Part shown: positions 47,737 through 55,936 of the stretch, piece by piece
Numbering within the stretch: position 1 is the stretch's first letter
Layout of the letters: each line of letters begins with the position of its first letter
Source of the DNA: JAXMHN01 sp964578605
Lineage (GTDB): Bacteria; Verrucomicrobiota; Verrucomicrobiia; Limisphaerales; SIBE01
DNA: 64,000 nt
Direction: 5' to 3'
NCBI GenBank assembly: GCA_964578605.1
Contig: CAZODO010000011.1
Span: 1-64,000, forward strand
The notes under the pieces: model-generated
Seen by the model: the letters and a program-made list of their open reading frames with translations, nothing else
Told to the model about the DNA's origin: nothing
Databases searched by the model: none
Position numbers and translations under genes: made by a program

Positions 47737-47756
47737 TCTTCCACAATTGTGGAAGA
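47737..47756. promoter_or_regulatory. Perfect 20-base palindrome
   Basis: TCTTCCACAATTGTGGAAGA is its own reverse complement. It lies 30 bases after the protease stop and about 200 bases before coaE. It may be a dimeric repressor site or part of a weak terminator. There is no T-run after it. Confidence 0.45.
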
Positions 47757-47957
47757 TCTGCAAGTCACGCGTTTTAAAGAATTTACGACTTGAGTTCTGA
47801 TTTCAAAGTCGTGGCTGCTGCGCAAGCCCGTTGAATTTGCCGGGACAGGCAGGGAATGAATCGTCCCCGCCCCGCACAGGGTAACGACGCCCGGTTTCGT
47901 GCGGTTCGGTGTGGGACGAGTGAATTCCACGCAGGAATGCGTGAAAATGGCTCTAAC

Positions 47958-48635
47958 ATGGTAACTCTTGGCTTAACAGGCGGCATCGGCATGGGAAAAT
48001 CGACCGCGGCCACTATGCTGCCGGAGTTTGAAGTCCCTGTCATCGATACGGATATCATTGCGCGTCAAATAGTTGAACCTGGACAGTCGGCGTTGGCCGA
48101 AGTTCGGGCCGCTTTCGGTTCGGAAATCGTCGCCTCCGACGGCCGCCTCCGTCGCGATGTCCTCGCCGAGCGCGTTTTCTCCGATGCGGCCGCGCGTCGG
48201 CGGCTCGAGGCTATTCTCCACCCCAGGATTCGCGATGTTTGGCAAGCGCAAGTGCGCCAGTGGAGTCAACAGGGTCACACGTTAGGCGTGGTCGTCATCC
48301 CGCTCCTTTTCGAGATCGGAGCACAGGCGGAGTTGGATGCTACTGTTTGCGTGGCCTGTTCCGCCGAGAGCCAAATGGAGCGTTTGCGAGATCGCGGATG
48401 GACCGCAGTCCAAATCCAGCAACGCATCCAGTCTCAGTGGCCTGTGAACAGCAAAATGGAGCACTCGAACTTCGTAGTGTGGACCGAAGGGACCCTCGAG
48501 ACCACGCGCGAGCAGCTCAGGCGGGTATTAATCAATTCCATTTCCGGCGTCCCGGAGGGACAGCCCGAAAATAGCCCGGCGTTTCAACGCCGGGTTTTGG
48601 GTAATGACGGTATAAGTCCCGAAAGGGACGGCTGA
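47958..48635 (+). CDS. coaE: Dephospho-CoA kinase
   Basis: 225 residues. Final step of coenzyme A synthesis: ATP-dependent phosphorylation of dephospho-CoA. The N-terminus has LGLTGGIGMGKST (P-loop) followed by VIDTDIIARQIVEPG and later HPRIRDVW, as in CoaE. The start is ATG 47958, right at the P-loop strand; upstream in-frame ATGs at 47856 and 47937 add unrelated residues. Residues ~196-225 (from GVPEGQPEN) have no CoaE similarity and are encoded by a palindromic repeat element, so the functional core is ~195 residues, the usual length. The gene is convergent with the GT9 gene on the other strand. Confidence 0.9.
   Translation: MVTLGLTGGIGMGKSTAATMLPEFEVPVIDTDIIARQIVEPGQSALAEVRAAFGSEIVASDGRLRRDVLAERVFSDAAARRRLEAILHPRIRDVWQAQVRQWSQQGHTLGVVVIPLLFEIGAQAELDATVCVACSAESQMERLRDRGWTAVQIQQRIQSQWPVNSKMEHSNFVVWTEGTLETTREQLRRVLINSISGVPEGQPENSPAFQRRVLGNDGISPERDG
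48549..48632. repeat. REP-like palindromic element overlapping the coaE 3' end
   Basis: GTCCC/GGGAC (48549-48553 with 48557-48561), CCCGGCGTT/AACGCCGGG (48575-48583 with 48586-48594) and GTCCC/GGGAC (48616-48620 with 48625-48629). The core matches the element at 43738-43811. It supplies the last ~28 codons and runs to the TGA of coaE. Confidence 0.75.
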
Positions 48636-48738
48636 ACTCAATCGCTACCGCCCCTCCGAGACTTCCACGCCAATTCGGCCGCTGGCTTCCTTCGATCCAT
48701 CGCGGTGCAAACGCCTCGCATCGGGTCTGCGCGCACAG

Positions 48739-48827
48739 ATCACCCGTAGTTCACCCGTAGTTCACCCGTAGATCACCCGTAGATCACCCGTTGGGGAACG
48801 GGTGATCTACGGGTGATCTACGGGTGA
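48739..48827. repeat. 11-bp repeat array with perfect 31-bp inverted repeat
   Basis: Five 11-bp units (48739-48793; consensus WTCACCCGTAG) are followed by inverted units (ATCTACGGGTG). The arms 48762-48792 and 48797-48827 are exact reverse complements (31 of 31) with a GGGG loop. The right end overlaps the stop codon of the GT9 gene (48818-48820), so the last residues of that protein come from the array. It sits between two convergent genes. Confidence 0.9.
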
Positions 48828-49807
48828 ACACCGGGGCATCCGCGAGCACCCAAAAAACCATCGATCCGTTCGAAGGCTTCCGCTTCGGTGATGTCCTGGA
48901 TGCAATGCGGCCTTGGAAAGCGACAATAATCGAAGCACTGCTTGTAGGGGCACGGTTTGCCTGCGATCCACTCCGCCGCTGGATGGATTGGGGCGAACCA
49001 TTCAGGGAGTTGCGGGCCGAAGAAGGTGAAGGTTGGGACGCCAAGCAGCGCCGCAAGGTGTCCCGGACCTGAATCGTTCCCAATAAAGACGCTTGCCCGA
49101 TCGATCACGTCGAGAAGCGCCCCGATCTCCTTCGGCACCACGGCGCCGCTCTCTCCGTGCTTCATCCACCAATCAAGCTGTCCAGCGTCGCACGCGATTT
49201 GAACAGAAAACCCCTTTTGGCGCAGCCGCTCAGCCAAGTTGCGAAACCGTTCCAGGGGCCAAACCCGCACTTCATAGGCTGCCCCGGTATGAACGAGAAC
49301 GGCGCGGGCTTCGCGGCGAGGCGGCATGGGCCGGTCCTTGCGGGCGGGAAGCTCAATTCCCAGGGCTTGGGCAGCCACCCACCAGTCATCGTAGCGATGC
49401 GCCAGCTTTCCAAGCCGTGTCAAGGGACGCGTCAGGAGGAATCTGCTCCCGCGATTCGGATACCCGAGGGTTTGGCGGGCGCCAGTGAGCCACAAGAGGA
49501 GATGTTCCCGAAGATCCCACCGGGCGGACACAGCAGCGTCGAAGCGGCTGAGGCGCAATTCCCCGATCAGTTTGGCAAAGGCCTTCCAAGGCCAGGCATG
49601 CAGGCGGTACTTGTCGTAGAAAGCGGTCCAGGGAACTACAAATTCCACCAGGCGCACCATGGGCCAGAAACGCTGCTGGAAGGTTCGCGCGACCGGTTGG
49701 GCAAGAACGGTGACGTCGAAGCGCTCAGTTGCGGCTTGAATGAAGGGCGTGGCGATCGCCAAGTCCCCCACGCGCCACAATTCAAACACCAGCAGCTTCG
49801 GTTTCAT
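48818..49807 (-). CDS. Family 9 glycosyltransferase (heptosyltransferase-like)
   Basis: 329 residues, GT-B fold. LVFELWRVGDLAIATPFIQAA is the N-terminal acceptor-side motif, and VFIGNDSGPGHLAALLGVPTFTFFGP is the conserved GT9 donor-side motif. Members transfer heptose or related sugars to lipopolysaccharide core or other envelope acceptors. It is the second gene of a minus-strand pair, 16 bases after the TylF-like methyltransferase. Its last residues (GCPGVHP) are encoded by the 11-bp array, so the stop may have been supplied by that element. The donor sugar cannot be named. Confidence 0.88.
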   Translation of the reverse strand: MKPKLLVFELWRVGDLAIATPFIQAATERFDVTVLAQPVARTFQQRFWPMVRLVEFVVPWTAFYDKYRLHAWPWKAFAKLIGELRLSRFDAAVSARWDLREHLLLWLTGARQTLGYPNRGSRFLLTRPLTRLGKLAHRYDDWWVAAQALGIELPARKDRPMPPRREARAVLVHTGAAYEVRVWPLERFRNLAERLRQKGFSVQIACDAGQLDWWMKHGESGAVVPKEIGALLDVIDRASVFIGNDSGPGHLAALLGVPTFTFFGPQLPEWFAPIHPAAEWIAGKPCPYKQCFDYCRFPRPHCIQDITEAEAFERIDGFLGARGCPGVHP

Positions 49808-49823
49808 GGGACGAAGCCGAACG

Positions 49824-50576
49824 TCACGCGCCGCTTCTGAAAACGACTGCTTGCCCGTTCCTGAGGATCAAGGGGACTTCCGGCCGCTTCTCGAAGAATT
49901 CGTCCACGGCTCGGCGTGCTCCGGGGCAGGAGGGCAGGCCGTAATCATCAAACACCATGAAGCCGCCGGGCGAGAGGCGCGGGTAGATGAAGTCGCAGCA
50001 ATCCAGAATCGACTGATACAGATCGACGTCGATGTGCGCGAAGGCGAACCGGCGGTCTTCCAGCCCGGAAAATGACTTCGGAATCCAGCCGGGGTAGAAT
50101 ACTGCACCTTGGAACCAAGCCAGGCGCTTCTGAACGAGGTCAAGGGACGTATCTGCAAAGTGCCCCGGCTGATGCAGATCCTTGGACGGATCGGTCTCCT
50201 GCATGCCGCTAAAGCTGTCGAACAGCATCAGTTTCTTGCCGGGGGACGCCGTCTTAACGTCCGCCACACGGGCCAGGAGCAAGGCAGTGCCGCCTTTGTA
50301 AACGCCGCATTCGGTGAAGTCGCCCGGGACAGTCAACGCCTGCCTGGCCAGCGAATAGAGCACCCAGCATCGCTCCGGGGGCACGAGGGTGTGGGGGGCT
50401 GCTTCTTTGTAAAGGCGATCAAAATCGCCGTACCCCAGCCACGGACTGAAGAACGGCTTGTAGAACGGCAGGTCGGGGATGGGTGCGTTCCCTTCCCATT
50501 GCCGCGGCACGCTGTAGAGTTCGTATCCCAGCTGGTAGAGGACCTTGCGAATGCTGTTTTTCAGGAGCCCTGTCAC
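49824..50576 (-). CDS. TylF/MycF-family methyltransferase
   Basis: 250 residues. Class I SAM-dependent fold: GDFTECGVYKGGTALLLA (SAM site), LMLFDSFSGMQETDPSKD and HIDVDLYQSILDCCDFIYPRL, ending FDDYGLPSCPGARRAVDEFF. These are the TylF/macrocin O-methyltransferase family motifs with the DDY metal-associated segment. In bacteria with no macrolide locus, such enzymes usually methylate a sugar hydroxyl in a surface polysaccharide, which fits the GT9 gene directly downstream. GTG start at 50576. Its promoter region is shared with the Mla-like operon and is filled with hexanucleotide repeats. Confidence 0.85.
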   Translation of the reverse strand: MTGLLKNSIRKVLYQLGYELYSVPRQWEGNAPIPDLPFYKPFFSPWLGYGDFDRLYKEAAPHTLVPPERCWVLYSLARQALTVPGDFTECGVYKGGTALLLARVADVKTASPGKKLMLFDSFSGMQETDPSKDLHQPGHFADTSLDLVQKRLAWFQGAVFYPGWIPKSFSGLEDRRFAFAHIDVDLYQSILDCCDFIYPRLSPGGFMVFDDYGLPSCPGARRAVDEFFEKRPEVPLILRNGQAVVFRSGA

Positions 50577-50658
50577 TGGGCGCGCATGCTAAGGGGAACG
50601 GGGGTGGAAGTAAACCCTGAGGTCACCTCGGGACGACTCGTCCCCCCTTCCGTCGTGT

Positions 50659-50750
50659 CGTGATCGTAATCGTGATCGTAATCGCAATCGCAATCGTAAT
50701 CGCAATCGCAATCGTAATCGCAATCGTAATCGCAATCGTAATCGCAATCC
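50659..50750. repeat. Hexanucleotide array, TCGNAA/TCGTGA type
   Basis: About 15 consecutive 6-base units alternating GTGATC, GTAATC and GCAATC. Both strands are open by chance, giving (IV)n or (CDYD)n peptides that are not genes. It occupies the divergent promoter region (50577-50887) between the methyltransferase and the Mla-like permease. Confidence 0.85.
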
Positions 50751-50770
50751 ATCCTCTCCGAGATTTGGGA

Positions 50771-50830
50771 GATCAAGATCAAGATCAAGATCAAGATCAA
50801 GAGCAAGAGCACGAGCACGAGCACGAGCAA
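50771..50830. repeat. Hexanucleotide array, GATCAA/GAGCAC type
   Basis: Ten 6-base units: five GATCAA, then GAGCAA, three GAGCAC and GAGCAA. It lies ~20 bases after the first hexanucleotide array and ~57 bases before the mlaE-like start. Unit sequence is unrelated to the first array, but the period is the same. Confidence 0.85.
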
Positions 50831-50887
50831 CGGATTGAGCAAGAACTCGGCGTTGACCCCCCGATGCAAAGCAAATAGCTTGCGCGT

Positions 50888-51754
50888 GTGGAAAACAGCT
50901 CCGCCGCGGCCGAAAACGCGCCGAATGAGCGGCGTTGGCGCACGTCAGAGGCTCCGATCGCCCGAAGGTATACGAATTGGATCGGGCGGAAATTGCTACG
51001 CCTGGTCGGAACGATCCATGGCTTGGGGGCCTTTTCGCTCATCGCGTTTGGCGTGGCGGTCACCAAGTTCAATCACGCGTCCCGGGTGGTGCATCCTTTG
51101 ATCCGTGACCAGATCCATCGGGCTGGAGTGCGAATGTTGCCGATGATCACTTTTCTGGGTGTGGCGCTTGGGTTTGTGGTGATCGGCCAGACGGTGGCGA
51201 TGCTCAGCCGGGTGGGAGCGACCAATTACGCCGGGACCGTGATGGTGACGGTGGTGGTCCGTGAGCTTGGACCCATTGTGACCGCGCTGGTTGTCCTGGC
51301 CCGGGTTGGGACGGCGATCGTGATCGAGTTGGGCACCGCGCGCGCCCAAGGGGAAGTGGAAGCGCTTGAGGCGCTGGGAATCGACCCGATGCATTACCTG
51401 GTGGTGCCGCGAATTATCGGACTGGCCGTTTCCATTTCGGCGCTGACGGTTTACCTGATCCTGATCGCACTGGTCAGTGGGTATCTGTTTGCTTTCGTCC
51501 AGGATGTGCCCTTGCGTCCAATGGATTATTTCAGTCAGCTTGCCGGTTCGCTGCGGTGGCAGGACTTCGCTCTGCTGGCGTTGAAGACGAGTGCGTTTGG
51601 CACCGTCATTGCCATGGCCACCTGTTTTGAAGGGCTGGCGTATCAATTGCGGATCGAGGACGTGGCGCCGGCGACCACGTCGGCCGTGGTGAACAGCGTG
51701 ATCTTTTGCGTCTTGCTGGACGGGCTATTCATCGCCGTGTACCTGCTTGTCTAA
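50888..51754 (+). CDS. mlaE: MlaE-family lipid ABC transporter permease
   Basis: 288 residues, about five or six membrane helices. MITFLGVALGFVVIGQTV, VVRELGPIVTALVVLARVGTAIVIELGTA and QGEVEALEALGIDPMHYLVVPRIIGL are the MlaE permease motifs (the latter includes the EAL coupling helix). It works with an ATPase and a substrate-binding MCE protein to move phospholipids between the membranes. GTG start. An ATPase (touching) and an MCE protein follow, as in Mla operons; MlaB and MlaC are not present here. Confidence 0.92.
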   Translation: MENSSAAAENAPNERRWRTSEAPIARRYTNWIGRKLLRLVGTIHGLGAFSLIAFGVAVTKFNHASRVVHPLIRDQIHRAGVRMLPMITFLGVALGFVVIGQTVAMLSRVGATNYAGTVMVTVVVRELGPIVTALVVLARVGTAIVIELGTARAQGEVEALEALGIDPMHYLVVPRIIGLAVSISALTVYLILIALVSGYLFAFVQDVPLRPMDYFSQLAGSLRWQDFALLALKTSAFGTVIAMATCFEGLAYQLRIEDVAPATTSAVVNSVIFCVLLDGLFIAVYLLV

Positions 51755-52552
51755 GTGTCAGTGGCAATTCAAAACTCAGCCCCGCCAGTCTTGGAGATGA
51801 CCGACGCTGCTGTTGGGTCTGTGCACACGCCCAGCGCAACGGCGCTCGATTCTGTGAGTTGGACAGTCCAAGCTGGAGAGTATTGGGTGGTCGCGGGCGT
51901 GCCGGGCTCGGGCAAATCGGACTTGCTAACGACTGCCGCCGGCCTGATGCGCCCGAGACGGGGCGTGGTCCGGTTGTTCGGCGAGGATCTCGTCGGCCTC
52001 GATGAAAAACGGCGGGTTTCCGTGCAGCTGCGAGCCGGGCTGGTTTTCGGTTCCGGGGGGCGCCTTTTTAACCAGCTCACGTTGGCGGAGAATCTGGCGT
52101 TGCCGTTCTGCTATCATCGCAACTGCAGACTGGAAGCAGCGAGCGGACGCGTCGACGAGGTCCTGAGAGCCACCGGCCTGCTTGAGTTCGGGAACGCATC
52201 GCCGGGCCTGTTAAACCGGAACTTGCGGGAACGCGCAGCGCTGGCAAGGGCACTCGTTCTTGCGCCGGAACTGTTGTTCCTGGACAATCCGTTCGCCGAA
52301 ACGGACCCGCGGGAGACGCGCTGGTGGCTGGGGTTTCTGGACCGTTTGCGGGAAGGAGAAGCGGTGTTGCAAGGCAAACGGCTGACGGTGGTGATCGGCG
52401 CCGACGATTTGCGGCCGTGGACCCGGCGGGAAGCTCGATTCGCTCGCCTTGACCAAGGCCGGTTTGAGATGGTGGGCAGCCGGGACGCGCTCGTGGATCG
52501 AGCGAGTCCGGAATTGCGCGAATTGCTGCCGCTTGATTGGCTTGGGAAGTAG
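51755..52552 (+). CDS. MlaF-like ABC ATPase with degenerate motifs
   Basis: 265 residues. Walker A is intact (GVPGSGKSD, 48-56). The Q-loop glutamine is Gly99; the signature LSGGQ position reads LLNRNLRER (~152-160); Walker B has LLFLD (173-177) but the catalytic glutamate is Asn178; the H-loop histidine position reads IGAD (~214-217), Ala at the His. Order and fold still match an Mla-family ATPase, and the gene starts directly after the permease stop (GTG). As it stands, ATP hydrolysis by this chain alone looks doubtful; it may bind nucleotide, act with another ATPase, or use noncanonical residues. This is from reading motifs, not modelling. Confidence 0.85.
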   Translation: MSVAIQNSAPPVLEMTDAAVGSVHTPSATALDSVSWTVQAGEYWVVAGVPGSGKSDLLTTAAGLMRPRRGVVRLFGEDLVGLDEKRRVSVQLRAGLVFGSGGRLFNQLTLAENLALPFCYHRNCRLEAASGRVDEVLRATGLLEFGNASPGLLNRNLRERAALARALVLAPELLFLDNPFAETDPRETRWWLGFLDRLREGEAVLQGKRLTVVIGADDLRPWTRREARFARLDQGRFEMVGSRDALVDRASPELRELLPLDWLGK

Positions 52553-52554
52553 CT

Positions 52555-53712
52555 ATGCCTGTCCAAGATCTGACGCCTCAGCTTCGCACGCGCCTGGGCC
52601 GCGTGGAACGTGCGGTCGGGTGGTTTGTCATGCTGGCCACGCTCCTCCTCCTGGCAGGGTTCGGCTACTACGTGTACCACACTGCGCAACGAAAAGGTTG
52701 GTTTCTCAGAAAGCTCCGTTACCACACGTTTTTGCAGTCGGCCGCGGGCTTGCGGGTGGGCGACCCGGTCAAGCTGATGGGGTTCGACATTGGGCAGATT
52801 ACCGAGATCACCGCCATGCCGCCGTTCAGCCCGTGGGGCAATGTGTACATCCAGTTTGTGGTGCGCGAGCCGTTTGATGGCTATATCTGGACGGATTCCT
52901 ACGTGAAGATGGCCAGTTCCGGGTTGCTCGGCGGCCGGACGCTTGAAGTCGTGCAAGGCGGCACCACCGGCCAAACCAACCTCCAGGCGAGTTACGATAT
53001 CGATCCCAAGACCGACCGGGTGAAGGGGGTTTGGAGCGGCGGCGAGAAAAAGTACGTCCCCTACCCGGCGGATTCGAAAGGGTATGGTTTTCCCCCGGCC
53101 ACCGAATCACCGGTCATTACCGATCGATTGGATGAGCTGGCGAGTCAGATCGGAACCGCGCTGCCTGGAATTTTCAACCTGACCAACCAGGTCAACCTGG
53201 TGCTTTCGAACGTGGCCAGTGCGACCGCGAATGCCGATGCTCTGCTGGCCCAGGCACGCCCCATGGTCACCAACGTCACCTTGATCACAGGGTTGCTCAC
53301 CAATGGCCAGGGCGCCCTCGGCGAGTGGGTGATCCCAACGAATATCAGCTTTCAACTCGAGCGCACGCTTGCTTCCGCGCACGCCACGCTCGATACGGCG
53401 AACACGAACGTGGCGACGCTCGGCTCGAGTCTGAATCTCACCCTCGAGAACCTGGCCAATATCACCAGCAACTTGAACAACCAGGTGCAGACCAACGACC
53501 AGATCCTCAGCCAGATCTCGGAGGCGATTGTCAATGCCGACAACCTGATCCAGGGCCTCAAGCGGCATTGGTTGCTTCGCTCGGCTTTCAAAGACGAACC
53601 GAAACCTGAGGAACCTGCCCCTGGCCAACCCAGTGCCCCTTCGCCGGGGACGCCTCTCCCCGCCCCCACGGCCGGTCCCAAGACGGGGAAACGCATTCCG
53701 CTCGGCCGTTGA
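52555..53712 (+). CDS. mlaD: MlaD-like MCE-domain substrate-binding protein
   Basis: 385 residues. One N-terminal membrane segment (VGWFVMLATLLLLAGFGYYV, ~22-41), then an MCE domain (~50-130: GLRVGDPVKLMGFDIGQITEI, YVKMASSGLLGGRTLEV), then a long helical region with Asn/Thr-rich heptad-like repeats (NLTNQVNLVLSN..., LNNQVQTNDQILSQISEAI), and a Pro-rich tail. MCE proteins form hexamers that carry lipid across the periplasm. ATG 52555 begins 2 bases after the previous stop (a GGGAAG site overlaps it). Confidence 0.9.
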   Translation: MPVQDLTPQLRTRLGRVERAVGWFVMLATLLLLAGFGYYVYHTAQRKGWFLRKLRYHTFLQSAAGLRVGDPVKLMGFDIGQITEITAMPPFSPWGNVYIQFVVREPFDGYIWTDSYVKMASSGLLGGRTLEVVQGGTTGQTNLQASYDIDPKTDRVKGVWSGGEKKYVPYPADSKGYGFPPATESPVITDRLDELASQIGTALPGIFNLTNQVNLVLSNVASATANADALLAQARPMVTNVTLITGLLTNGQGALGEWVIPTNISFQLERTLASAHATLDTANTNVATLGSSLNLTLENLANITSNLNNQVQTNDQILSQISEAIVNADNLIQGLKRHWLLRSAFKDEPKPEEPAPGQPSAPSPGTPLPAPTAGPKTGKRIPLGR

Positions 53713-53772
53713 AATCAGTCCGAGAACGGGCGAAGGAGTTAAGACACGGTTTCCAGCACGACTCTTTGTCGT

Positions 53773-54453
53773 ATGTGCGGGCGATACACGGAATCGAAAC
53801 GAATCGCAGACGTCAAATCTCGAATCGAGTTTGACCGGGCGCAGATGGAGTTGTTCCCGCGCTTCAACATTGCGCCTGCGCAGATGGCGCCGGTTGTCGT
53901 GGTTCAGGGCGGGGAAACGCTGCTCAAACCCATGCGATGGGGTCTCATTCCGTTCTGGGCGAAAGATCCGGGCATCGGCAACCGGATGATCAATGCTCGC
54001 GCGGAGACCTTGAACGAAAAGCCGGCTTATCGCGCCCTCATAAAGCGCCGCCGTTGTCTCGTGGTCGCCGACAGCCTTTATGAATGGCAGAAGCTCCCCG
54101 ACTCGAAGGCCAAGCAGCCCATGCGCATCCTGCTCCGGGACGAGTCCGTATTCGGGTTTGCTGGACTGTGGGATCGTTGGACTTCGGTTGACGGATCTGA
54201 GCTTGAGACCTTCACCATTATCACGGGCGAGCCGAACGAGTTGGTGGCTCCGATTCACAACCGCATGGCAGTGATCCTCCCTGTGGACCACCATTCCCAG
54301 TGGCTCGATACTCAGTTCCAGGACACCGGCAGCTTATCGGCTCTGCTCAAGCCCTATCCTGCGGGGGAAATGAAGGCTTACCCCGTCAGCACGCGCGTGA
54401 ATAATCCCAAGCTTGACGATCCTGAATGCATCGAACCGATGGCCTCAAAATGA
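53773..54453 (+). CDS. yedK: SRAP-domain abasic-site-binding protein (YedK/HMCES type)
   Basis: 226 residues. MCGRYTESK starts with Cys2, the residue that forms a thiazolidine link to abasic sites in single-stranded DNA after Met removal. The required Cys2 fixes ATG 53773. NIAPAQ, MRWGLIPFWAKD, NARAETLNEKPAYR, SLYEWQK and APIHNRMAVIL (catalytic His) follow the family pattern. Protects abasic sites during replication. The 60-base gap before it and the ~210 bases after it hold no gene; the latter has a 14-base AAGGGT-GA-ACCCTT palindrome at 54587-54600. Confidence 0.92.
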   Translation: MCGRYTESKRIADVKSRIEFDRAQMELFPRFNIAPAQMAPVVVVQGGETLLKPMRWGLIPFWAKDPGIGNRMINARAETLNEKPAYRALIKRRRCLVVADSLYEWQKLPDSKAKQPMRILLRDESVFGFAGLWDRWTSVDGSELETFTIITGEPNELVAPIHNRMAVILPVDHHSQWLDTQFQDTGSLSALLKPYPAGEMKAYPVSTRVNNPKLDDPECIEPMASK

Positions 54454-54665
54454 ACAGGCGGCCCGACGTTGTTGAACCTGGTACCGCCCGCTTTCTGAAT
54501 CGCGCCGGGATTCCTCTTCCGGCTACGCGCTCCTAGCCAAGCGCCCGGAATCAACGATGGGAATAGGGCGAAACCTGATTGTCATAAAGGGTGAACCCTT
54601 GCAGGCGGCGGTTTGCGGCACTCTGATTTCCCTTTATTCATAATGGCCTGCTGCTAAATTAGCTC

Positions 54666-55901
54666 ATGCCATTCAGTGCTTTAGGGCTGTCGCGGGAAGT
54701 GGTGCAGGGCGTCAAGGCGATGGGTTACGTCGAGCCTACCCCTATCCAGCTTCGCGTCATCCCTCTCATTCTTAACGGGCAGGACGTCATCGGCAGTGCG
54801 CAGACGGGCACTGGGAAAACGGCTGCTTTCGCACTTCCTATTCTAACCAAACTGGGCCGCCATGAACCCGGCATCCGAGTCCTGCTGCTGGAGCCCACGC
54901 GCGAACTCGCCGCCCAGGTGGAGACTGCGATCCGGGATTTCGCGCGCTTTACCAATCTGCGAGTGGCGGTGGTATTCGGCGGGGTGGGATATGGGCGCCA
55001 GCACGAGGCTTTGAAATCGGGGGTGGATGTGCTGGTAGCGACGCCTGGGCGATTGCTCGATCACATTGGCCAAGGCACCTGCCGGCTCAACACCGTCCAG
55101 TACCTGGTCCTGGACGAAGCGGATCGCATGCTGGACATGGGCTTTCTTCCTGATGTCCGAAAGATCGTGGAGCGATGCCCGCGCGAGCGGCATACCTCGC
55201 TTTTCTCCGCGACAATTCCACCGCAGATCGACTCGCTCATTCGCTGGGCGATGAAGACCCCAGAAACGGTCGAGATAGGGATCCGCCGGTCGCCCGCCCA
55301 ATCGGTCAAGCACGTGATCTACCCGGTTGCCGAGGCCCAAAAGTCGGAGTTCCTATGCGAGTTGCTCAAACGGGTCAATTATGACTCGGTGATTGTTTTC
55401 TGCCGGACGAAAGAGCGGGCGGACCGGATTGGCAACATGCTCAAGAAAAGGAACCATGCGGTAACGATCCTGCATTCGAACCGCACCCAAAGGGAGCGGG
55501 AGCAGGCCTTGCGCGGGTTCCGAGACGGCAAATTTGAAGTGCTTGTGGCTACCGACATCGCCGCGCGCGGCCTGGACATCGCGAACGTGAGCCACGTGAT
55601 CAACTACGACGTTCCGCAACACCCGGAGGATTACGTCCATCGCATCGGGCGCACTGGGCGGGCGGAGGCGAGGGGCGATGCCTTCACGTTGATGGTGGCG
55701 GCGGATATCAAGCATGTGGAAGCCATCGAGCGGTTTATCACGCAGAAGATCCTGCGTGTGAAGCTCGATGCCTACAACTACCAGTACACGGCGCTTTTCG
55801 AAGAGGGGAAACCCGGCCGGCCCCAGTCGTCCGGACGCATCCAAGGTGTCCGTCTTAGCGGCGGCTACTATTGCGGTCCGGCGCGCCGCAAGAGGCGGTA
55901 A
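54666..55901 (+). CDS. rhlE: RhlE-type DEAD-box RNA helicase
   Basis: 411 residues. Q motif near 24-28 (EPTPIQ), AQTGTGKT (45-52), PTRELA (77-82), DEAD (150-153), FSAT, TDIAARGLDI and HRIGRTGRAEARGD (~325-338) are all present in order. The basic C-terminus (CGPARRKRR) is short, as in RhlE-like proteins that act in ribosome assembly and RNA turnover, especially in the cold. It is monocistronic and convergent with the next gene, 35 bases away. No clear Shine-Dalgarno precedes the ATG. Confidence 0.93.
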   Translation: MPFSALGLSREVVQGVKAMGYVEPTPIQLRVIPLILNGQDVIGSAQTGTGKTAAFALPILTKLGRHEPGIRVLLLEPTRELAAQVETAIRDFARFTNLRVAVVFGGVGYGRQHEALKSGVDVLVATPGRLLDHIGQGTCRLNTVQYLVLDEADRMLDMGFLPDVRKIVERCPRERHTSLFSATIPPQIDSLIRWAMKTPETVEIGIRRSPAQSVKHVIYPVAEAQKSEFLCELLKRVNYDSVIVFCRTKERADRIGNMLKKRNHAVTILHSNRTQREREQALRGFRDGKFEVLVATDIAARGLDIANVSHVINYDVPQHPEDYVHRIGRTGRAEARGDAFTLMVAADIKHVEAIERFITQKILRVKLDAYNYQYTALFEEGKPGRPQSSGRIQGVRLSGGYYCGPARRKRR

Positions 55902-55936
55902 TCGGGCCGCCGACCGCCCCTCGCTGCGCGAGTGTT

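Noticed and set aside
48739..48827. CRISPR array
   Set aside because: Units are 11 bases without spacers, and no cas genes are present.
50591..50869. Minus-strand frame with (CDYD)n repeat
   Set aside because: Repeat-derived, starts in unrelated sequence, no conserved feature.
50660..50878. Open frame of Ile/Val repeats
   Set aside because: Only the translation of hexanucleotide repeats.
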